In this document: positions 40,788 to 50,227 of the stretch, piece after piece
Numbering within the stretch: the stretch's first letter is position 1
How the letters are laid out: every line of letters begins with the position of its first letter
Origin: Caulobacter sp.
Lineage (GTDB): Bacteria; Pseudomonadota; Alphaproteobacteria; Caulobacterales; Caulobacteraceae
Assembly: GCA_030678995.1 (NCBI GenBank)
Contig: JAUXTQ010000044.1
Coordinates: 1 to 50,227 of the forward strand
Length of the DNA: 50,227 nt
Direction: 5' to 3'
Program-made: the position numbers and the translations under genes
The notes under the pieces: model-generated
The model's database searches: none
Told to the model about the DNA's origin: nothing
What the model saw: only the letters and a program-made list of their open reading frames with translations

Positions 40788-43715
40788 TCAGAACTTCTTG
40801 GTCGCGCTGAACTTCCAGGTCCGGCCCAGACCGCTGGCCGTGAACGGATCGTAGTTCAGGTCCAGACGGGCGAAAGGCGGTTCTTCGTCGAAGACGTTGT
40901 CGACTGAAAGCACGACCGTGGTTTCCCAAGGCAGCAGCACCCGGTAGTCCAGTTCATGGGTGATGAAGCTGTCTATGGTCTTGCCAGCGCCGGTGATCGC
41001 CGCTCGTTGGTCGAGATATTCATCGACGTAGTTTACCGTCCAGCGGAGGTTGTGGGCTCCGCGTGTGTATTCGACGAATGCCGAACCTTTCAGCTGCGGC
41101 AACGACGTCGGACCAAGCTGGTAGTTGAGAAGGCCGACCGCGTCGAAAGCCGCCTCGACCGCCACGCCTTCCACGGTGAAGGCCTCGACACTGTATTCCG
41201 ACGTGTAGGTGAACGAGGACCCTACCCGCAGGTCTCCGCCGAAGACTTCGCCGAAGTCGTAATCGACGAGGAAGTCAAAGCCGGATGTCTGGACGGCCGG
41301 GCCGTTGACGACCTGGGTCCGAACCCGCGAAATCGTCGTCGTGCTGCAGGCGCCCTGGAAGGAGAAGCGCGACTGCAGACCGGCGTAGGCCGGCGCGCCG
41401 CAGTTCACCGTCGAACCGCCCGGGAACATGGCGGCGACGATCGAGGCCGAAGGCTCGGCGATGATCGGGTTGGCGAAGTCGAAGCTCCACCAGTCGACAG
41501 TGGCTTTCAACCCGCCAACGTTGAGGATGAGGCCCAGGCTGTAGGTATTGGCGCTTTCGGGTTCGAGGTCCGGATTGCCGAAGATGTCGATGGCCCGGAA
41601 CGAACCGGCGATGAAGCTCAGCGCCGTGACGCTGCCGTTCCCCAGGGACGTGATCGGCGGGCCGCGGAAGGTCGAGCCGGCTGAACCACGCAGGGCCAGC
41701 CAGTCCGTCATTTGCCAACGCGCCGAAATCTTCGGGTCGAAGGTCGATCCGACGGCGCCGCCGTAGTCCTCGTAGCGGGCGGCAAGTTGCACCTGGAACG
41801 AATCGGCGACCGGAATGGCCAGTTCGCCGAACAGCGCGTAGGCGTCACCCGAGATGTCGGATTCGAATCCGGCCCCCAGGAACATAAACGGCCCATTGCG
41901 AACCGCGCAGCCGGTGTCCCCGTTGATCGGCGTATCGATACAGGGGTTCACATCGCCGTTGCTGAGGTTGCTGTAGTCCGAGGAGAACGTATCGCGCCGG
42001 AACTGCGCGCCAAGCGCCCAGGCCACGTCGCCGCCGGCCAGGGTGATCCCCGTCTTGCCCGTGAACACCGCGTCCGCCACGAACAGGGTGGTTTCCTGCA
42101 TGGTCCAGAGCTTCGGGAAGAACCACCGCACAAGGTCGGGGTTGTTGGCGACCGCCGCCTGGAAATTGGGATTGGCGTCACCGGTCAGGGAATTGCCGGG
42201 CACGGAGTTCGAGAACGGGTTGAAGTAGTTGCACCCGAGCGCGGCATTGCCGGCGTTGGTGGTCCAGTTCGCCGTCTCGGCCGCCGTGCACTGGTCCGCG
42301 CTGCTCGCCAGACTGCCGTAGCCGCGCAGGGCCAGCTGGAAGCGCGAGACGACCGTGTCGTAACCACTGCGATACCCGGATTCGCCGCCATAAGTCAGGG
42401 CGAGATCCCAGGTGATGCCATTGTCGAACTCACCGGTCAGGCCCCCCGAAATACGGAAGGCGGTGTATTCGCGTTCGCCCTCGGACGGGCCGAAACCGAA
42501 TGCCGGGTTGCCGCCGTGGCCGAACGGCCGATAACGGACGCCCGGGATATGGACAGCCGTGGTTCCCGGCGGAAGCACCCCGGGGAAGCCGACCGAGAAG
42601 CCGGGGTTGGTGACCGGAACATAGAAGCCACGCAGCACCGCGGCGGTCAGGCCTGCGGCCACCGACGGACTGGTCAGGGCCGTGGGCGTCTGAAGCGCCA
42701 GATAGGACGGCGACGTATTCCACTCCGGCACCTGGGTTTGCGCATAGAGCATTTCCAGGTGGAACTCGGTGGTGTCCGTCACATCGACGTTGATTTCGCC
42801 GTAGAATTGAAACCGATCCTCGATTTCCACGAGGTTGTCGAACGGCGTGTAGTGGAAGTTGCAGGCCGGCAGGGCGCCGGGCACGACGACACCGCCCAGC
42901 GCCGCGCAGCCTGTGTCGAGCTGGAACCCGGCGTTGGGAATATTGGGGGCGGCCAGGGTGATGAACGGGGCCTCCGAACTTCCCCCGGACCAGCCTCCTT
43001 GTGGGTTGCTCGCGAAATCGAGATTCGCCCAGGACCGCTCTGGCACCGGCAACTTGGAACGATGCTGCAGGCCGAAGGTCAGCAGGACGTTGGCGCTGTC
43101 GCCGACCCAGCCCCAGGCGGCGTTGCCGGTGTAGTCGCCGTCGGAGCCGTCGATCACGCGGAAGCTGCCGCCGACCTCAAAGCCCTCGAAGTTCCTCTTG
43201 GTGATGAAGTTGACCACGCCGCCGATGGCGTCGGAACCATAGGTCGCCGCAGCGCCGTCCTTCAGGACCTCGACCCGGCCGATGGCCGCGCTGGGGATCA
43301 TGTTGGTGTCGACGATGCCCGCGCCGGCCTGGCCGAACGGGTTGATCGCCATGCGCCGGCCGTTGAGCAGCACCAGCGTGCGCTGGGCGCCGAGGCCGCG
43401 AAGGTTCACCGAGCCGGAGCCTTCGGAACCCTGGGCGCGCGGGTCGAACTGGTTGGTGTCGCCCAGTACGCCGCTGGAGACCGACAAGGTCTTCAACAAC
43501 TCGACCGTCGTCGGCGAGCCTTGCCGGCTGAGGTCTTCGGCGCTGATCACATCCACCGGCAGAGCCGCGTCTTCCGGCGTGCCGGCGATCAGCGATCCGG
43601 TGATGACGACGTCTTCAACCTGCGTGGGTTCCTGCGCCGAGGCGGTCGATGCCACTCCCAGCGACAAGGCGATAGCGAGGGCGGAGCCCCCGGCCAGATA
43701 CGTAATTTTCCGCAT
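40788..43715 (-). CDS. TonB-dependent receptor
   Basis: 975 residues from ATG 43715, with GGGAGGGAG directly upstream. Signal peptide about 1-28 (LAGGSALAIALSLGVASTAS). Plug domain with VEDVVITGSLIAG (TonB-box region), VNLRGLGAQRTLVLLNGRRM and AAATYGSDAIGGVVNFIT; then a large beta-barrel ending in LGRTWKFSATKKF with the terminal Phe of outer-membrane proteins. Loops contain paired cysteines. The family imports siderophores, vitamins or, in Caulobacterales, carbohydrates and other organics; the ligand cannot be told. Monocistronic with its own terminator. Confidence 0.94.
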   Translation of the reverse strand: MRKITYLAGGSALAIALSLGVASTASAQEPTQVEDVVITGSLIAGTPEDAALPVDVISAEDLSRQGSPTTVELLKTLSVSSGVLGDTNQFDPRAQGSEGSGSVNLRGLGAQRTLVLLNGRRMAINPFGQAGAGIVDTNMIPSAAIGRVEVLKDGAAATYGSDAIGGVVNFITKRNFEGFEVGGSFRVIDGSDGDYTGNAAWGWVGDSANVLLTFGLQHRSKLPVPERSWANLDFASNPQGGWSGGSSEAPFITLAAPNIPNAGFQLDTGCAALGGVVVPGALPACNFHYTPFDNLVEIEDRFQFYGEINVDVTDTTEFHLEMLYAQTQVPEWNTSPSYLALQTPTALTSPSVAAGLTAAVLRGFYVPVTNPGFSVGFPGVLPPGTTAVHIPGVRYRPFGHGGNPAFGFGPSEGEREYTAFRISGGLTGEFDNGITWDLALTYGGESGYRSGYDTVVSRFQLALRGYGSLASSADQCTAAETANWTTNAGNAALGCNYFNPFSNSVPGNSLTGDANPNFQAAVANNPDLVRWFFPKLWTMQETTLFVADAVFTGKTGITLAGGDVAWALGAQFRRDTFSSDYSNLSNGDVNPCIDTPINGDTGCAVRNGPFMFLGAGFESDISGDAYALFGELAIPVADSFQVQLAARYEDYGGAVGSTFDPKISARWQMTDWLALRGSAGSTFRGPPITSLGNGSVTALSFIAGSFRAIDIFGNPDLEPESANTYSLGLILNVGGLKATVDWWSFDFANPIIAEPSASIVAAMFPGGSTVNCGAPAYAGLQSRFSFQGACSTTTISRVRTQVVNGPAVQTSGFDFLVDYDFGEVFGGDLRVGSSFTYTSEYSVEAFTVEGVAVEAAFDAVGLLNYQLGPTSLPQLKGSAFVEYTRGAHNLRWTVNYVDEYLDQRAAITGAGKTIDSFITHELDYRVLLPWETTVVLSVDNVFDEEPPFARLDLNYDPFTASGLGRTWKFSATKKF

Positions 43716-44255
43716 TACTCCCTCCCTGTTATCTCCCATGCCGCCCCGTCTTGTTGTGTCTGATGACGGTTACGGCGTTATCGCCAACGCTACGGACCTC
43801 CCGAAGACGGCGTAGACGCATGCGCTTCAGCCTTCGACCGCCTGGCGACCGAAAGTTCCGTTTGAAGAGAACTGGAGGGTGAGTCGCTCCGGCGGGCGGT
43901 TACCGCCCGGTCTGCAGACCCAGTCTTGGTGTACGCCAGATGCGTCAACCAGCCCCCTCAAGGCTCATCGCGCCAACCCGGTCCGCACCATCGGGAATCA
44001 CACCCCGAGGCACTTCACCAAGCCAGCCAACATGTTTCGATGATGCGGTATGATTTGCCCTCGCGTCAACCGGACTCGCGTAACAGCGTCCAACTATGGC
44101 GCCCTTGCAACTAAGGGGATTGGACGCCCCTCAGAACGGTCCAGCCCAGGTCGCTGGTGCGAGGGCGCCGAACCGTTCCGGCCCCATCCGGTTGCGCCAT
44201 AGCCGATGGCCACCCTCGCGGCCGGGTCACCCTGACCGGGTCACTCGACTGATCC
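43716..44255. other. Non-coding interval upstream of the TonB receptor
   Basis: 540 bases without a credible gene on either strand. The part next to 43715 should hold the promoter of the receptor gene; a short GGCG-TTAT-CGCC stem-loop lies near 43773. The remainder, up to the edd stop, has uneven composition and no repeat or RNA fold that I can identify. Confidence 0.5.
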
Positions 44256-46049
<1,794 letters not shown>

Positions 46050-46064
46050 GGGCTTGTCCATCGG

Positions 46065-46746
46065 CTAGGGCGACCAGATCACGCGGACCGGCATGTCCGA
46101 CGCCCTGAACAACGCATGGATCGGCAGGTCGTCGCGCGCCTCGATGATCTGCCGCTTGGCCTCGCCGCTGACCAACACCAGGATCAGGTAGGCCTGCTTC
46201 AGGGCGTAGAGCGTCAGGCTGATCCGTTCCATGGCCGGCGCCGGATCGCCCCTCGGAACCGCGATGACCAGGCTGCCGCCCAGCGGGTCGAGGCCCTCCT
46301 CCAATACAGGACTTCCCGGGAACAGCGAGGCGATGTGGCCGTCGTCGCCCATGCCCAGCAGCACCACGTCGGCGGGGAACAGGCCCTCGACCGCGATCTC
46401 GGCCGCCTCCGCGGCGTCTTCGGTGTTGGGTGCATCGGACCATAGCGGAATGAACCGCGCCGCGGCCGCCTCCCCGACCATCAGCCGCTCGCGCAGCTGG
46501 CGTTCGTTGGAGTCCGGCGAGGTCGGCGGGACCCAGCGCTCGTCCGACAGGGTGACGCTGATCTGGTCCCAGGGCAGCGGCAGGGTCGCCAGCAGGTCGT
46601 AGACCGGGCCGGGCGAGGAGCCGCCCGTGCCGACGAAGCTGGCCTGGCCGTTCTCCTCCAGCCCCGCCGCCAGCCAATCGGCGATGGCCTCCGCCGCGGC
46701 GAGGGCGGCGTGTTCGGCGTCGGGATAGACCTCGATGTCCGGGCCG

Positions 46747-46754
<8 letters not shown>
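46065..46754 (-). CDS. pgl: 6-phosphogluconolactonase
   Basis: 229 residues. Hydrolyses 6-phosphogluconolactone made by Zwf. Motifs of the Pgl/glucosamine-6-P isomerase fold: FVGTGGSSPGPVYDLLA, SDERWVPPTSPDSNERQLRE and VLLGMGDDGHIASLFPGSP. Length is normal. The start overlaps the zwf stop by 8 bases, ensuring coupled synthesis. Confidence 0.95.
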
Positions 46755-48201
<1,447 letters not shown>

Positions 48202-48345
48202 GACGGCTCCTTCGCGGGCAGGGTCCTGTCTTAGCCGGGGCGAGGCGCTACGTCAGCGTTTGACGGCGAGGAGGGTTCAAGTTTCGGCCGGTGGGTGAAG
48301 AAAACGGCTCTGCGCGCCGGGACGCCCGGCTATGGCGCCTCGCGC

Positions 48346-49821
48346 CTAGGGCTGGATGTAGAAGCCGCGCGCGTCGCGCTCAAGGTCGATGAGGGCGCCG
48401 ATCGGGAAGCGGACGCCCATGGCGATCAGCCGGGCCTTCACCCGCTCCATAGCGGCGGATGCTTCGGGCGTATAAGTTCGCGGGCCTTCTTCTTCGGCCT
48501 CGAGCGTGCGACCCAGGTAGACCGGATCGCCGGCCCAGCCCCGGTCCATGAGCCATTCAACCTTGTCCCACCGGCCGGCGAAGGCGAGCGCGGTCATGAA
48601 CGGCAGGCCGGTCGGGGCTTCCCGCAACGGATCCGCGCCCGCAGCCAGAAGCGCGTCCCAGTTGGCCCATACCTGGGCCGCCGGGACCTTGTCGACCCAC
48701 TCAAGGCCATTGGCCGTGCCCATGGCGATCGCCAGCGCCGTTTCCTGACCGTCCTGCGCGTTCGGGTCGCCGCCCCGGTTCAACAGCAGCCGAAGGAATG
48801 CCGGGTCATTGTAGCTGGCCGCGACGGTCACCGGCGTTGCTCCCCATTCCTCGACCTGATTCGGATTGGCGCCGGCGTCCAACAACGCCGTCACGCCGGG
48901 CAGGCTCTGGCAGTCCAGGGCCCAGAGCAACGGCGTGACCATCTCGCTCACACCGCCGGGGCCGGTTCCTTCCTTGCCGACGGCATTTGGATCAGCGCCA
49001 TCCTTGATTGCGAGCGCAACCGCCTCGACATCGCCCGTGCAGGCCGCCCGTGCCAGCGCTGCGGCCTTGGTATCGGGGAAAAGGTCCCCGGCAGTGTCAC
49101 CGAACATGGCGTGTTCGCCGTGGGCGCGGTCCATGGCGATCCCGGCGCCCATTCGTTTGAAGAACTCGTGCTCGCCTTCACCGCAGGTGATCTTGGCGCA
49201 ATAGTCGGCTTCAGCCGCCTCGATGGGATTCTGCAGCGCGTCTATTCCCGAGCCGTCGGCAACGGGAGCGGCGGCGAATGCCTGGCCGGCGGGCGACGCC
49301 GCAAAGGCTTTCTCAGCTGCCGTGGGCTCATAGTCCGGGAATTGAAGTTCGTCTCCAGCGGCCTTCGAGGCTTCGGCACTGCGAACAAAGGCGAGCAACT
49401 TCGCGAAGTATTTCTCACGCGATTTCAGGGCCGCCCGGCCCGCCGGCGAACGATAGAAGGCCAAGGTCGCGCGAAGATCGTCGGCGGTCATCGCCTTGGC
49501 ATAGGCTTGGACCCGCGACATACGCTCCTGAGCCACGGCTGCCTCGGCGCCGGCCTTTAGGCTCGCATCGAATTGCCGCTCGTCCAGTTCCGGCATGCCG
49601 CCGGAAAAGGCCGCGGTCATCATCACCAGAGCCTTCATGAGCTTGACGGACAACTCAACTCGCCCGCGTTCGATTGCGCCCGAGCGCGGCGAGACGACAT
49701 CGACCAACTGGCTGGCCAATTCCGCGCGTTCATCGTCGGGCAAGGGCTGGGCCATGACGGGCAGGGCGGCGAAAATCAGGGCTGCCGCAAAGGCTGCAAC
49801 AAGGTTTCGGAAAGTCAACAT
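48346..49821 (-). CDS. Exported DUF2059-ankyrin fusion protein
   Basis: 491 residues from ATG 49821. Signal peptide about 1-24 (LVAAFAAALIFAALPVMAQ). Residues 90-130 (RMSRVQAYAKAMTADDLRAT, LAFYRSPAGRAALK) match the DUF2059 pattern of periplasmic proteins. After about residue 255 come ankyrin repeats: AACTGDVEAVALAIKDGADP, TPLLWALDCQSLPGVTALLD and TPVTVAASYNDPAFLRLLLN. Ankyrins in an exported protein suggest a periplasmic binding scaffold. Partner unknown. Transcribed alone. Confidence 0.78.
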   Translation of the reverse strand: MLTFRNLVAAFAAALIFAALPVMAQPLPDDERAELASQLVDVVSPRSGAIERGRVELSVKLMKALVMMTAAFSGGMPELDERQFDASLKAGAEAAVAQERMSRVQAYAKAMTADDLRATLAFYRSPAGRAALKSREKYFAKLLAFVRSAEASKAAGDELQFPDYEPTAAEKAFAASPAGQAFAAAPVADGSGIDALQNPIEAAEADYCAKITCGEGEHEFFKRMGAGIAMDRAHGEHAMFGDTAGDLFPDTKAAALARAACTGDVEAVALAIKDGADPNAVGKEGTGPGGVSEMVTPLLWALDCQSLPGVTALLDAGANPNQVEEWGATPVTVAASYNDPAFLRLLLNRGGDPNAQDGQETALAIAMGTANGLEWVDKVPAAQVWANWDALLAAGADPLREAPTGLPFMTALAFAGRWDKVEWLMDRGWAGDPVYLGRTLEAEEEGPRTYTPEASAAMERVKARLIAMGVRFPIGALIDLERDARGFYIQP

Positions 49822-49921
49822 CTCGCGCCCCAGCTTGAAGACCACAATCTATCCGCGCGCCGAGGTCGCGCCAATTATTTCTCTTGTCGCGGCCGCACTT
49901 GGCTGAGTCGCCAAAGAAAAA

Positions 49922-49947
49922 GCCCCCCGGCGTTTCCACCGGGGGGC
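49922..49947 (-). terminator. Rho-independent terminator downstream of tuf
   Basis: Minus strand: GCCCCCCGG-TGGAAACG-CCGGGGGGC, then TTTTTCTTT. A 9-bp stem and a clear U-run. It lies 118 bases past the tuf stop, beyond an extragenic palindrome. Confidence 0.88.
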
Positions 49948-49971
49948 CTGATCTTTTGTTGCGTTGCGTCC

Positions 49972-50053
49972 TTCGACACGGCCCTTTGGGCCTGCTCAGG
50001 ATGACGTACTCAAGTGCACGTCATGGTGAGCAGCGCCGCAGGCGCGTGTCGAA
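49972..50053. repeat. Extragenic palindrome (TTCGACAC...GTGTCGAA type)
   Basis: Outer ends TTCGACAC and GTGTCGAA are complementary, as are GCTCAGGATGACG and CGTCATGGTGAGC (allowing a GG/GG bulge) around the centre near 50010. This element is abundant between genes in Caulobacterales and sphingomonads (family knowledge). Here it lies in the tuf 3' untranslated region. Confidence 0.8.
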
Positions 50054-50064
50054 CCACGCAGGAC

Positions 50065-50227
50065 CTACTCGACGATCTTGGCCACCACGCCGGCGCCGAC
50101 GGTGCGGCCGCCTTCGCGGATGGCGAAGCGCAGGCCCGCGTCCATGGCGATCGGGGTGATCAGCTCGACGTCCAGCTCGGCGTTGTCGCCCGGCATGATC
50201 ATTTCCACGCCTTCGCGCAGCTTGATG
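50065..50227 (-). CDS. tuf: Elongation factor Tu, C-terminal fragment
   Basis: The last 53 codons of tuf; the gene continues past the window edge. The C-terminus [20 protein letters not shown] then GVVAKIVE and a TAG stop is diagnostic of EF-Tu domain 3. EF-Tu brings aminoacyl-tRNA to the ribosome as its GTP complex. The terminator at 49922-49947 ends the transcript. Confidence 0.97.
   Translation of the reverse strand, partial: IKLREGVEMIMPGDNAELDVELITPIAMDAGLRFAIREGGRTVGAGVVAKIVE

Overview
The window is high-GC bacterial chromosome with dense genes, short or overlapping intergenic gaps and many extragenic palindromes. The gene set points to an alphaproteobacterium of the Caulobacterales (Caulobacter/Phenylobacterium-like): a zwf-pgl-edd Entner-Doudoroff operon, a short PutA without DNA-binding domain next to an Lrp-type regulator, a large TonB-dependent receptor, a SleB-like cell wall hydrolase, a ParDE pair and a tuf gene at the right edge. 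The genus is an inference from gene content; no rRNA or tRNA was seen.

Layout. 1-4.1 kb: a HisKA_2-type histidine kinase, a small exported protein, a SnoaL-like/TetR operon facing a DUF4180 gene across an 18-bp perfect palindrome, and a second TetR facing a DUF2834 membrane protein across another operator. 4.2-8 kb: putA and its divergent Lrp/AsnC regulator. 8-10 kb: a low-GC island with an HD-domain phosphohydrolase and a YwgA-like partner. 10.2-13 kb: glutathione transferase, MaoC-like hydratase and a non-canonical NRAMP transporter. 13-15.9 kb: two inverted copies of a 165-bp CTAG-ended composite element bracket an SDR gene, a cell wall hydrolase and a small lipoprotein. 15.9-21.4 kb: a group of exported proteins, two of them tandem paralogues, ending tail-to-tail with an alanine-rich coiled-coil protein. 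21.4-25.1 kb: dienelactone hydrolase, cupin and uvrB.

25.1-29.5 kb is the accessory hotspot. A ParDE toxin-antitoxin unit sits between uvrB and a second, about 92% identical copy of the uvrB 3' end. It is followed by a low-GC two-gene operon (soluble protein plus four-helix membrane protein) that I cannot assign to a family. Next come an orphan gene between two copies of a strongly structured repeat, and an operon of three small membrane proteins, one carrying a HicB-like domain. A third copy of the same structured repeat lies beside the HD/YwgA island.

29.7-50.2 kb is mostly conventional: HTH protein, DUF4126 protein, MFS sugar-type symporter, beta-lactamase-fold hydrolase, hybrid histidine kinase, an acyl-CoA dehydrogenase/acyl-CoA ligase/double-TetR operon, TonB receptor with a clear terminator, the zwf-pgl-edd operon, a DUF2059-ankyrin exported protein and the 3' end of tuf. 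The best candidates for undescribed biology are the 26.1-27.7 kb two-gene operon, the membrane-tethered HicB-like operon at 28.75-29.47 kb, and the covarying structured repeat that accompanies the accessory genes.
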